A stretch of 64,000 nt of DNA from an uncultured Oleiphilaceae bacterium (lineage in GTDB: Bacteria > Pseudomonadota > Gammaproteobacteria > Pseudomonadales > Oleiphilaceae), in contig CAJXUY010000011.1 in NCBI GenBank assembly GCA_913060665.1, positions 1-64,000 of the forward strand, given 5' to 3'. A program made the position numbers and the translations under genes. The notes under the pieces are model-generated. The model had not been told where the DNA came from. It saw only the letters and a program-made list of their open reading frames with translations, and did no database searches. Below, piece after piece: positions 25,968-35,262 of the stretch; position 1 is the stretch's first letter, and each line of letters begins with the position of its first letter.

Positions 25968-26124
25968 AAGTGATTCCTAACAACATTCAAGACACGGACT
26001 TTATATGATCTCTACTATAGGCTTTTTATCATCTCAATTGTACTCACAGTGACTAATCCTTTGGTATAAGCGTTAGGATATTATTAATAGGTCTATACTC
26101 AACAGAACATCACGAGGGTTTATG

Positions 26125-27492
26125 ATGACTCACAGTGTGCTCGATTTGTTTTCTATTGGTATTGGTCCTTCCAGCTCTCATACCGTTGGTCCCATGCGGG
26201 CTGCCTGTTTGTTTTCACAGTCACTAGACCCACAAAACCTTAAACGCATCACATGCGAGCTATACGGCTCACTCGCCCTCACCGGCAAAGGCCACGGTAC
26301 TCAGAATGCAATTATATTCGGGCTATCTGGCTTTCAACCTGACACCATTTCAGCGCAAGATCAAGCATCCACCTTAAGCAAAGCTTATCAACAACAAACA
26401 CTCATACTTAACCATCAAGCGTCGCTCCGGTTTAGTCCAGATGATGATATTGTTTTTTTAACCTCTCAACTAATGCCTAAACACTCAAACGGGCTGATGT
26501 TTCAAGCCTATAACCATAATGGTGAGCTTATTCTTCGTAGCGGTTACTATTCTGTCGGTGGCGGTTTCATCTGCCATGAAGACGGCACACCTATCGAATC
26601 GAATATAAGCACCCAACAGTGTCCTTTTCCATTTAATTCCACCGCTAAACTAATTAAGGCCTGTAAACAAGAAGGTTGCTCCATTAGCCAGCTTATGCTC
26701 AAAAACGAACTCACTTGGCGAACCGAAACCGCACTTAAGCAAGATCTACTTAAACTCTGGGAGGTGATGAATGCCAGTATAGAATCAGGCCTGCAGACCG
26801 AGGGGATATTGCCCGGCGGACTACAGGTTAAACGTAGAGCACCAAAGCTATATACAGCACTCATATCATCTACCTCAACTCACAATCGTAAAACCGATAT
26901 TCTCGACTGGCTGAGTGTTTACGCCATGGCGGTTAATGAAGAAAATGCCGCAGGGGGCCGTGTGGTGACAGCACCTACTAATGGCGCAGCAGGCATTATT
27001 CCAGCTGTACTTAAATATTATGTTGAGCACTTAAGTGTTTTTAATGAAAAAACTATTATTGACTATCTGTTAACTGCTGGTGCTATCGGCATCCTCTACA
27101 AAGAGGGTGCCTCGCTGTCGGCAGCAGAGGTGGGGTGCCAGGGCGAAGTCGGGGTTGCCTGCTCAATGGCTGCCGGAGCACTTTCAGCGATTCAGGGCGG
27201 TTCTATATGGCAGGTGGAAAACGCGGCTGAAATTGGCATGGAGCATAACCTGGGGCTCACCTGTGATCCTATTGGTGGTTTAGTGCAAATACCCTGTATA
27301 GAACGGAACACAATGGGAGCAGTAAAAGCCGTAAACGCGGCGAGATTGGCGCTAAACTCAGATGGTCGTCATTTAGTGTCGCTCGATAAGGTGATTGCAA
27401 CCATGATGCGAACAGGCAGAGATATGCAGCACCAATATAAAGAGACCTCTCTAGGAGGGCTGGCCATTCAAGTCAATATGCCAGAGTGTTAA
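26125..27492 (+). CDS. sdaA: L-serine dehydratase (L-serine ammonia-lyase), single-chain
   Basis: A 455-residue iron-sulphur enzyme converting L-serine to pyruvate and ammonia. The signature [21 protein letters not shown] begins at residue 11, and the C-terminal catalytic half has [17 protein letters not shown] and [16 protein letters not shown] with the cluster cysteines. Two ATGs are adjacent; the second (26125) is six bases from GAGGG. It is followed by a strong terminator at 27543. It stands alone and divergent from the hydrolase at 25967. Confidence 0.96.
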   Translation: MTHSVLDLFSIGIGPSSSHTVGPMRAACLFSQSLDPQNLKRITCELYGSLALTGKGHGTQNAIIFGLSGFQPDTISAQDQASTLSKAYQQQTLILNHQASLRFSPDDDIVFLTSQLMPKHSNGLMFQAYNHNGELILRSGYYSVGGGFICHEDGTPIESNISTQQCPFPFNSTAKLIKACKQEGCSISQLMLKNELTWRTETALKQDLLKLWEVMNASIESGLQTEGILPGGLQVKRRAPKLYTALISSTSTHNRKTDILDWLSVYAMAVNEENAAGGRVVTAPTNGAAGIIPAVLKYYVEHLSVFNEKTIIDYLLTAGAIGILYKEGASLSAAEVGCQGEVGVACSMAAGALSAIQGGSIWQVENAAEIGMEHNLGLTCDPIGGLVQIPCIERNTMGAVKAVNAARLALNSDGRHLVSLDKVIATMMRTGRDMQHQYKETSLGGLAIQVNMPEC

Positions 27493-27542
27493 TGAAAAAC
27501 AGAGCAATTCATAAATAGAACAGGGCGCACAAAATCTTTTAG

Positions 27543-27575
27543 CAACAAAAGATCGCATTATGCGATCTTTTGTTG
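27543..27575 (+). terminator. intrinsic terminator after serine dehydratase
   Basis: CAACAAAAGATCGCA, loop TTA and TGCGATCTTTTGTTG form a perfect 15-bp inverted repeat with U-rich arms. It lies 50 bp after the sdaA stop and before the toxin-antitoxin pair, and could also work in reverse. Confidence 0.85.
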
Positions 27576-27615
27576 TAACCTGATTACCAATGCTAATTAA
27601 GGGTGATACTCAATC

Positions 27616-27960
27616 ATGGCAAAATCCGTACGTTTAAGTGATGAACTGGTCAACACCGCCAGCCAAGAAGGTCGTTTTCTAAAACGGTCTGCTGCAGGTC
27701 AAATTGAGTATTGGGCTGAAATTGGTAAGCTGGTTGAGCAAACAGGCTGTTTTAGTCTTTCACGTATTCGTAGCTTTCAGGAAGGTCATGTATCAATTGA
27801 TGATCTAACCCCGGATGAGCGTATAGCCGCCTCCCGAAGCTTATTCGATCAACTAGCAGAAGCGCCTAATCGTCAAGGTGTTATCAATGAGCTAAAGAGC
27901 TCTGAACACCCTTACTATTCAGCAAGCAATGGCCAGATTGCAACATCAACTGACGACTAA
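27616..27960 (+). CDS. ParD-like antitoxin
   Basis: A 114-residue protein starting MAKSVRLSDELVNTASQEGR with GQIEYWAEIGKLVE. This is the ribbon-helix-helix layout of the ParD-like antitoxin family (related to PF11903), with a longer C-terminal tail likely to wrap the toxin. Such proteins repress their own operon. It lies 52 bp before the first usable codon of the zeta-like gene. Confidence 0.72.
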   Translation: MAKSVRLSDELVNTASQEGRFLKRSAAGQIEYWAEIGKLVEQTGCFSLSRIRSFQEGHVSIDDLTPDERIAASRSLFDQLAEAPNRQGVINELKSSEHPYYSASNGQIATSTDD

Positions 27961-28012
27961 CCATTAATAAACAAGCATAAAAAACACACCAAGGTTCTAA
28001 AGGAATACCATC

Positions 28013-28588
28013 ATTAACAGAAAACCGGTCCTATGGGTCATCGTAGGAGGTAACGGAGCGGGTAAAACCACGTTTTATCGTCATAACATCGCTCATCTGA
28101 AGATCCCTTTTATCAACGCAGATTTGATTGCTGCAGAGCAGCACCCTGAGAATCCAGAGTTTTTCTCTTATCAGGCAGCACGCCAAGCGGACACATTGCG
28201 AGAACAGTACATTAAAGAACGCCGCTCATTCTGTTTTGAGACGGTATTTTCTCATGCGTCAAAAGTAGATTTTTTAACCAAGGCAAAGCAAGCAGGTTAC
28301 GAAATAACATTGGTGTTTATTCATGTGGAACTCGCAGAGTTAAACAAACGCCGTGTTGAGCATCGAGTTAATCATGGCGGACATAATGTTCCAGAAGACA
28401 AAATTGAGTCTAGAATCCCTAGGACAATAGAAAATGTAAAAGCAGCACGCTACATCGTTGATTTTCTTTACGTGTTTGATAACTCAAGCTCAGATATCCC
28501 TCACCGGTTTTTGCTAAAGTATGAGCAAGGTCAGCTCACCCAACAACACGTATTACCAGAGTGGGCCTCAGAAATTTTTAAAGCATAA
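28013..28588 (+). CDS. zeta-toxin-like P-loop kinase with non-canonical start codon
   Basis: The frame is open from a stop at 27998 and carries LWVIVGGNGAGKTTF, a perfect Walker A (GGNGAGKT), then INADLIAAEQ and the FETVFSHASK and later RRVEHRVNHGGHNVPEDKI segments of zeta/PezT-like UDP-N-acetylglucosamine or nucleotide kinases. There is no ATG, GTG or TTG ahead of the Walker A. Only ATC (28010) and ATT (28013) are present, about eight bases after AAAGGA, so translation probably begins at ATT and gives 191 residues. Starting at the first TTG (28124) would remove the P-loop. The antitoxin precedes it. Confidence 0.8.
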   Translation: MNRKPVLWVIVGGNGAGKTTFYRHNIAHLKIPFINADLIAAEQHPENPEFFSYQAARQADTLREQYIKERRSFCFETVFSHASKVDFLTKAKQAGYEITLVFIHVELAELNKRRVEHRVNHGGHNVPEDKIESRIPRTIENVKAARYIVDFLYVFDNSSSDIPHRFLLKYEQGQLTQQHVLPEWASEIFKA

Positions 28589-28608
28589 CGCCTAAGGGAG
28601 TATCAAGG

Positions 28609-29598
28609 ATGACCCACCGTACCTACACCTTTATCGCCGTGTTCTTTGTGATTGCACAACTTACAGCCTGCGCTACGCCAAGAGCTGACCGAAACGTCTA
28701 CAACACCACAGAGCCTGATAACGGTAACCCTCAGTTTTCGATATGGAGCGAACGAAAAGTCGCTTGGCTTGAGCGAGGCGACCCACAAGGGTTTCCCGTA
28801 TTCTACGCTCACGGCAATCCGGGTTGTCGATTAGAACTACTTTTTCTTGACGAAAAAGCACAGGAATACGGCATACGGTTGATTGTCATCGATAGACCAG
28901 GGCTAGGCCAATCTGATTATATAGCAGACTACGATTTGTTAGACTTCGCCAAGGACATTGAACGACTCGCCGATGAAAAACAAATCGAGCAATTTGGTCT
29001 CTTGGGTTGGTCAAGTGGTGGCCCTACGGCTCTTGCCGTCGCCCATCACCTTCCTAAAAGAGCGAGATTTGCGATATCGGTATCGAGCTATACTAATTTT
29101 GGAGAGCTTGATGAAGCTCGTGAATTAATGACAAGCTATAATTTGCACGGTCCTGAGTTATCCCAAAACCGTCCTAAGTTATTCAATCAAGCCGTCAAAC
29201 TGGTTCGCTGGACAGATATCACGTTGCCCAACTTCTATATGAAAATGGCTGAGTCTGAAATGGCGATGTATGATCGTAATATTCTTGAAGACAAGCAGAC
29301 CGCTGATATTTTTATGCGAACCCAGAAAGAAGCACTACAGCAAGGGGTAAAGGGAACGATCCAAGACCTTGAAGTACAATGGGCTGCATGGGGCTTTAGC
29401 CTGAAAGATATTAGTATTCCGGTTTATATTTACCAGGGCCAAAAAGACACCTTTGTGCCTTGGAAATTTGCCGAACATATGGCTCACACCATTCCAGACG
29501 CGGAGCTTCACCTCAAACCAGAGGCGGGGCATTTGATTCCGTTAGACCCTATTTATCAAGACGAAATTTTTAGCATTATGTTGAAGTATGCCGAATAA
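28609..29598 (+). CDS. lipoprotein alpha/beta hydrolase
   Basis: A 329-residue protein with a lipobox (LTAC, Cys 21) and hydrolase motifs: HGNPGC oxyanion region (69-73), nucleophile S135 in GWSSGG, acidic residue in QGQKDTFVP and His in GHLIPLD. It likely acts on small esters or peptides in the periplasm. It starts only 20 bp after the toxin stop, so it is probably on that transcript. The functional link with the toxin pair is unknown. Confidence 0.8.
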   Translation: MTHRTYTFIAVFFVIAQLTACATPRADRNVYNTTEPDNGNPQFSIWSERKVAWLERGDPQGFPVFYAHGNPGCRLELLFLDEKAQEYGIRLIVIDRPGLGQSDYIADYDLLDFAKDIERLADEKQIEQFGLLGWSSGGPTALAVAHHLPKRARFAISVSSYTNFGELDEARELMTSYNLHGPELSQNRPKLFNQAVKLVRWTDITLPNFYMKMAESEMAMYDRNILEDKQTADIFMRTQKEALQQGVKGTIQDLEVQWAAWGFSLKDISIPVYIYQGQKDTFVPWKFAEHMAHTIPDAELHLKPEAGHLIPLDPIYQDEIFSIMLKYAE

Positions 29599-29670
29599 GA
29601 ACACACTAATGCGTGCGTGAAAAATGCTCTAAGTCCAGATTGATTCTTAAATGCAAAAGCTCCACTTAAC

Positions 29671-30858
29671 ATGATTCAGGTCACCATGACGACACTGCTC
29701 AAACTGCTATTCGGCGCGACCTTCACCACCTATGTTGCGTTTATTACTTGGGGCAACCTATCCCTCCCACAAAAGCATTGGATCTTTGACAAGCTCGGCA
29801 TTCAATTTGACCGAACCCTGACGGTCATAAACACCTACCCAAGAATAGAACAAGACACGCCTGCTGACCCTAAGCAGATAATCAAGCCTTACCCTGTCAA
29901 CAATGAGCCATTACAAACCCTGCAAACCATTCAAAAAGCCTTTGAACAGCACGGAACGCCTTCCCTTTGTTTAGAGACCCCTACCCGCTCAATCAATACC
30001 GTCGATAAAACCAGTATCTATCACTGGACAGACGAAAACGGACAAGTTCACTTTTCAGACAGCAAGCCCAAAAAGCAAAAAAGCCGTGAAGTAACCGACC
30101 GCTATGCCTCAAAAAAACAGTACTTCCGAATGAATTTAACCAGCCCAGAGACCGGACTACCAACACTTTTGGGAGAGCACCTTCAGCGCGATGTTGACGC
30201 TATCTATAGCTACCTATCTGATCGAATGGCACCTCAGCATTTACGGCAGGTAGATCTCAACCTCAAAGTTTTTAATACGCAAAAAGGGTTTGAACAGTAT
30301 CGTCTACAGCACGCGCCTTTACTCACCTCCGCCGTAGGGTTTTACACCTCGGCCAATAACGAAGCCGTTGTAATGCAACAAATTTATGACCAGAAAACCC
30401 GAGCTATTGCCCGCCACGAGGCTACTCACGTTATCAATGCAGGGCTGTTTGGTCGGTCACCTATCTGGTTTAACGAAGGAATTGCAGAGTACTTTGAGAG
30501 TTACGACTACGCGAGGTTAAAAGCGGGCACTAATCAGACTAACCCCTATCGTTTAAATCATTTAGCATCAAAGCTCAACCAAGGTCAGCTACCACCATTA
30601 AAAGACTATCTATTGCTGACTGACTCAAAGTGGCGAGCTAACGAACCAAGAACGATGTATGCAATGGCGTGGTCAATCATCTATTTGTTACAAAATCATC
30701 ATGAAGGAGAGCGTTTTACTCGTGAACTATTTGCCGAAATGGCAGAAAATCCATGCGATACCTTAGACCCCATTCGTTTCTGGGATGATCACTACCCAGG
30801 AGGTTTTGCTAAATTTGAAAGCCGTTGGAAAGCAGCGTTGTTGAATACGGTGAACTAA
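29671..30858 (+). CDS. DUF4124/peptidase MA-like zinc metallopeptidase
   Basis: A 395-residue protein with an N-terminal hydrophobic segment (about 7-28) serving as signal or anchor, a DUF4124-like module (IYHWTDENGQVHFSDSKPK, about 115-133) and a gluzincin domain with HEATH (249-253) and a later WFNEGIAEYFE. The layout fits secreted MA-clan peptidases. Two starts are possible, 29671 and 29686. Confidence 0.78.
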   Translation: MIQVTMTTLLKLLFGATFTTYVAFITWGNLSLPQKHWIFDKLGIQFDRTLTVINTYPRIEQDTPADPKQIIKPYPVNNEPLQTLQTIQKAFEQHGTPSLCLETPTRSINTVDKTSIYHWTDENGQVHFSDSKPKKQKSREVTDRYASKKQYFRMNLTSPETGLPTLLGEHLQRDVDAIYSYLSDRMAPQHLRQVDLNLKVFNTQKGFEQYRLQHAPLLTSAVGFYTSANNEAVVMQQIYDQKTRAIARHEATHVINAGLFGRSPIWFNEGIAEYFESYDYARLKAGTNQTNPYRLNHLASKLNQGQLPPLKDYLLLTDSKWRANEPRTMYAMAWSIIYLLQNHHEGERFTRELFAEMAENPCDTLDPIRFWDDHYPGGFAKFESRWKAALLNTVN

Positions 30859-30955
30859 ATGCACGCTGATGCGAATCAGCTCTTACTTAAGCATATTGGT
30901 AGATGATTTTTAATCATTATTCGGTGCACAAGCACACCCTATAAATTAGAGCGGT

Positions 30956-32347
30956 TTAATATTTTGCACCGAAGTTGATTTTCCATTTATCTACTTCATT
31001 AAACTGCACGCCTTTGCGTCCTTTCTCATATTCTAAGCCCACACTAAAGTTACCATTAATAAAATAACGAAGTTTGCTGCTGGCGTATTCTTTATCCGAC
31101 TGGTCTGATAATAAAGAAAAAAGTTTCTTATAATTACTATCCCACTGAAACCGCTCCAACAGAGTGTTTTTTGCGCCAGTGATCAAAAAGTTAAAATTGG
31201 CACCTATATCAGCATAGTCATTGTTATCATCAAGTATTTCCTGCTCACCTCTTTTCAGCAACGTCCCGCCTTCCAGTCGAGCATCCCAGTTAAGCTTGAA
31301 GTTAACATAAGGTCCGAAAGGAACCATGTTTAAGAAGAAATTATTCTTCCCTAGATCCGGGATAGGAGACCAGGTCGCGATGATATTAGCCGTTTCAATT
31401 TTTTGTACGGTATCGTTGGTATAGCTAGGTCTTAAACTAATAACATTATTGGCAAAATAATAGTTATCATATTTTCCAAGACGGTACTCCGCTAGAACCC
31501 CGATAGAAAGTGCATTGCTGCTGGAGCTGGTATCGACGCCATCTATTCGCTGAACATCACTCTCAGACTGAAAATACAGATAATACTGACTAGATTCTTT
31601 TTCGTAATACTGTTCATGAACTAAATAAGCCACGACTAGATCAACTTCAACATCCCTTGTACTACTCAGTTCATTTTTTTCAAATGAAAAACTGGCCGGA
31701 CTCGCTTCACCAAAGGGTTTAGTAATATCATCAGACTTCTCTCGCACAACCATTTTATCCAACCATGACTCCTGACGATTAGTTTCAGCGTCTACGTCTG
31801 ATTGTGCCGCAAGAACCTTATCGGGAGATGGACAAATAGATTCGATACCCGTGTCTTGTGAAAGAAAGGTTTTAAGGTCAATTTTTGACGCACGACCTTC
31901 TCTACCTGGTAGGAAGTGAGTATGAAACGGATTAGGGGGCGAAGGAGACCATAAACTTTCAATCACTGACCTGATACGAAGGACCTTTTCTTGATCCAGT
32001 TCATCACAACGTGAAGATTCAATACACGAGGTGAACGCTTTGTCATCTGCAATAAGCGCCACCTTTTCATTATACAACGTATTACCATCGCCATTGAGAT
32101 CCATGGCCGCATCACTGATCGCTACAAAATCTAACAGCCAAAGCAGCAAGCGTTTAGGCTGAACAATCCGATGCTCTCTTTTAACCTCACAAAACTCATC
32201 CATGTTTGGTGCTAGCAACGTCGTCGACCAATCGACGTCATTTGCACTAGCATTCGTAATAGCTAAAACCAAACATACAGACACCAACAGTCGGCTAAAT
32301 TTGAGTGGTAGCACGAGGCCATTTTTGTGCATATCTAATGGAGCCAT
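30956..32347 (-). CDS. outer-membrane-type beta-barrel protein with N-terminal EF-hand-like loop
   Basis: A 463-residue protein with a signal peptide (ATG at 32332 also possible). An EF-hand-like loop DLNGDGNTLYNE sits at residues 83-94. An extended soluble part follows, then a C-terminal half with alternating hydrophobic and aromatic strands (LSIGVLAEYRLGKYDNYYF, NFGAKY end). The aromatic ending is typical of outer-membrane barrels. It may bind calcium. I do not recognise a family. Confidence 0.55.
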   Translation of the reverse strand: MAPLDMHKNGLVLPLKFSRLLVSVCLVLAITNASANDVDWSTTLLAPNMDEFCEVKREHRIVQPKRLLLWLLDFVAISDAAMDLNGDGNTLYNEKVALIADDKAFTSCIESSRCDELDQEKVLRIRSVIESLWSPSPPNPFHTHFLPGREGRASKIDLKTFLSQDTGIESICPSPDKVLAAQSDVDAETNRQESWLDKMVVREKSDDITKPFGEASPASFSFEKNELSSTRDVEVDLVVAYLVHEQYYEKESSQYYLYFQSESDVQRIDGVDTSSSSNALSIGVLAEYRLGKYDNYYFANNVISLRPSYTNDTVQKIETANIIATWSPIPDLGKNNFFLNMVPFGPYVNFKLNWDARLEGGTLLKRGEQEILDDNNDYADIGANFNFLITGAKNTLLERFQWDSNYKKLFSLLSDQSDKEYASSKLRYFINGNFSVGLEYEKGRKGVQFNEVDKWKINFGAKY

Positions 32348-32350
32348 ATA

Positions 32351-33397
32351 CTAAGGAACAACCCGCCTAATAATGGGTAACTTAGCTAATAAAATAGTCA
32401 CCCCTAGTGCCAGCACCAGCGTTATCAAACTGATCACCGGGATGGCTAACCAGTTAGAGCCAAAAAAGCTGTACACATCGTTTTCTAGATGACGCACAGG
32501 GATCAGTAGCAGTGGATGAACCAAATAGATACCTAAGCTGTACTTGGATATTAAGCTAATCAAGCTGCGCAGTCGACCTTGAATACGCTCTGCATAAGAT
32601 TGAGCAATGACAAACAACATCCCCGCAATTATCACCGTATTGAGTGACTTATACCCCATAAAAAAGGAGCTATATTTCCCCTCCAAAATAGAAAGGTAAG
32701 CGCTACCCAATGCATTTAACATTAAGCACCCTACACCCGCCACTACCCAACATTTCAACTGTGGTCGGTTATCACGATTAAAGAGATACCAACCGAAAAC
32801 CAGATAACCGGAATAGAGCACAATATTTTGTCTAAGAGGCGTTTCAACCTTTAGCCAGTGCATCAAGGTCAATACCCACCACGCAGCAAGTAAAAGCTTA
32901 ATATGCTCGGCGCTCAACCGTCTAAGTACGATCGCTAAAAATGGAATAATAAAATACAGCGGGATGAAATCATAAAAAAACCAGAGGTGATACCACACTG
33001 GTTCGTTATTAGACTCAGTTATTAGCTTTTCAGTCAGCCCGGCATTCCAACCATAGTCTGCAAAACCGCCTGTTTCACCGATAAAGCCCCCTACAATCGA
33101 ATAGATTACCGTCCAGGCGATAAAGGGAATAAGGACCTTCCCCAGCCTACGTGTCACATAGCGTTCGCAGTCAAATGGACGCAAATCAGACAGCAACAGA
33201 GCGCCACTAATCATCATAAATATAGGCACAGCCCAACGACTAATACTATTATACCCCATCGCAGCCAGCCAGTCTGAATCAGGCACCTCGCCATACATAA
33301 ATCTAAAAGGCCCTAACACGTGAATAATCACGACCGCTATGGCCGCGAGAAAACGTAATAAATCAATGTAGAATATCGAAGGTCGAGACGGCGACAT
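32351..33397 (-). CDS. acyltransferase 3 family membrane protein
   Basis: Taken from MSPSRPS at 33397 because the family's FYIDLLRFLAAIAVVIIHV begins near the start; the 20 upstream codons look non-native. About 348 residues with ten predicted helices. Acyltransferase-3 proteins O-acylate cell-envelope polysaccharides. The stop lies 4 bp before the start of the barrel protein gene, so the two are likely co-transcribed. Confidence 0.85.
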   Translation of the reverse strand: MSPSRPSIFYIDLLRFLAAIAVVIIHVLGPFRFMYGEVPDSDWLAAMGYNSISRWAVPIFMMISGALLLSDLRPFDCERYVTRRLGKVLIPFIAWTVIYSIVGGFIGETGGFADYGWNAGLTEKLITESNNEPVWYHLWFFYDFIPLYFIIPFLAIVLRRLSAEHIKLLLAAWWVLTLMHWLKVETPLRQNIVLYSGYLVFGWYLFNRDNRPQLKCWVVAGVGCLMLNALGSAYLSILEGKYSSFFMGYKSLNTVIIAGMLFVIAQSYAERIQGRLRSLISLISKYSLGIYLVHPLLLIPVRHLENDVYSFFGSNWLAIPVISLITLVLALGVTILLAKLPIIRRVVP

Positions 33398-33593
33398 AAT
33401 GTAGCTCACTATTCCTAAGTACCAATGACTGGAAAGGGGAGTTCTTTCATCTAACAATTAACATCCATTATATCGTTTTACTTGTTGAAACAACAATAAA
33501 CAGGGTAGTATCGAGAGACTTAATATGTAGTATCAAACCATTAATTATGTCTTATAAAAGCACTCATATCACATATAAAAACAAGGTAACAAT

Positions 33594-35228
33594 ATGACAG
33601 TAATGCAGGTTGTCTATTGGCTTATTGCCAGTGTTGGTAATTTTTCAGCTTATTATTTTTGGAGCGAGTCAGATAGCCTGTTAAGCAACATATTATTGAT
33701 ATCCTCACTCGCCTATACCGCTATTGGTTTTTATGATCTGAAAATAAGCCCACATAACCTGAACCGCCTATACCCTGTAGTGGCTTACATCAGGTACTTT
33801 TTGGAATCATACCGAGTAGAAATCCAACAGTACTTTATTGCCAACGATACCGAAGAACGCCCCTTTAACCGGGAGCAACGATCCTTAGTTTATCAGCGAG
33901 CAAAAAACGTACGTGACACCATTGCATTTGGCACTCAACGCGACTTACTAGAAGACAACTACCTCAGCCTATGGCACTCCATGTCACCTAAAAATATCAG
34001 CGGAGAGGCCAAGAAAGTATCTATTGGAGGACCTAACTGCACTCTTCCCTATGAAGCCTCTTATCTTAATATATCTGCGATGAGTTTTGGCTCACTCAGC
34101 TCTCGCGCCATCGAAGCGTTAAACTTAGGAGCCAAGAAAGCGGGCTGTTATCACAATACCGGCGAAGGAAGTATTAGCCCTTATCATCTTCGCCACGACG
34201 GCGATATTGTATGGCAAATAGGTACAGGCCTGTTTGGCTGTAGAAATGACGATGGCAACTTTAACCCTGCTCTTTTTGAAAAAAATGCCGCACTGCCACA
34301 AGTAAAAATGATTGAGGTTAAACTATCTCAAGGCGCAAAACCGGGTCACGGTGGGGTTTTACCCAAAGCTAAAATCACTCGCGAGATTGCTGACATTCGC
34401 CATATTCCAATGGAAAAAGACTGCATTTCTCCAGCCGTAAATCCTGAGTGCACTACGCCTATTGCACTATTATCATTTGTACAGAAACTACGCACTCTAA
34501 GTGGCGGTAAACCCGTTGGGTTTAAACTCTGTGTTGGCAACCCTGCGGAATTTCTAAGCCTCTGTAAAGCGATGCTTAAAACCGGCATTACCCCTGATTT
34601 TATCACCGTAGATGGCGCAGAAGGTGGTACAGGTGCAGCACCCGTGGAGTTTACCAATCGCTTAGGAGTGACCTGCCTCGAAGGGGTTTATTTAGTTAAC
34701 AATGCACTCGTGGGTGTTGGGCTCAGAGAGAAGATTAGAATTATCGCCTCTGGCAAGACTGCATCAAGCTTTGACCTACTCGCTAAAATTTCAGTAGGCG
34801 CCGATATTGTCAATGCGGCCCGCACCATGATGATGGCGTTGGGTTGCGTGCAATCACGTACCTGCAATAGTAATCATTGCCCAGCGGGCATTGCCACACA
34901 AGACCCGGCGCGTACAAAAGCCATCGACGTCAACGTTAAGAGTGAGCGTGTTAAAAACTTTCACCATAATACACTGAAGAACTTTTATGAATTAGTGGGC
35001 AGCATGGGGCTAGATGACCCTGCAAAACTGAAACCTCATATGATAAAAAGGCGCTCTGCTGATGGGTTGTTAATACCTATAGGCAGTTTTATTTCGCCTC
35101 TAAAGCCTAATGCCTTATTAGATAAAGAACACGCAGGAAAGCCATGGCAAGAGTGGTGGGAGCGAAGTAGTGCAGACCAGTTTTATGTCGAAGACGATTA
35201 CTTTTCAATGCCCGAATCCGTAAATTGA
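33594..35228 (+). CDS. FMN-binding glutamate synthase-like protein, membrane-anchored
   Basis: A 544-residue protein with a hydrophobic N-terminus (about 5-55, two TM segments) followed by a GltB-type FMN/(beta/alpha)8 domain: LNISAMSFGSLSSRAIEALN, PGHGGVLPK, TVDGAEGGTGAAPVEF, MMMALGCVQSRTCNSNHCPAG. The cysteines after the FMN region may hold an iron-sulphur cluster. It lacks the glutaminase domain, so it is not a full glutamate synthase. AAGG lies seven bases before the ATG. Confidence 0.88.
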   Translation: MTVMQVVYWLIASVGNFSAYYFWSESDSLLSNILLISSLAYTAIGFYDLKISPHNLNRLYPVVAYIRYFLESYRVEIQQYFIANDTEERPFNREQRSLVYQRAKNVRDTIAFGTQRDLLEDNYLSLWHSMSPKNISGEAKKVSIGGPNCTLPYEASYLNISAMSFGSLSSRAIEALNLGAKKAGCYHNTGEGSISPYHLRHDGDIVWQIGTGLFGCRNDDGNFNPALFEKNAALPQVKMIEVKLSQGAKPGHGGVLPKAKITREIADIRHIPMEKDCISPAVNPECTTPIALLSFVQKLRTLSGGKPVGFKLCVGNPAEFLSLCKAMLKTGITPDFITVDGAEGGTGAAPVEFTNRLGVTCLEGVYLVNNALVGVGLREKIRIIASGKTASSFDLLAKISVGADIVNAARTMMMALGCVQSRTCNSNHCPAGIATQDPARTKAIDVNVKSERVKNFHHNTLKNFYELVGSMGLDDPAKLKPHMIKRRSADGLLIPIGSFISPLKPNALLDKEHAGKPWQEWWERSSADQFYVEDDYFSMPESVN

Positions 35229-35262
35229 CCCCTGACAGGCACTGTATCTGCGGTAATCAAGC

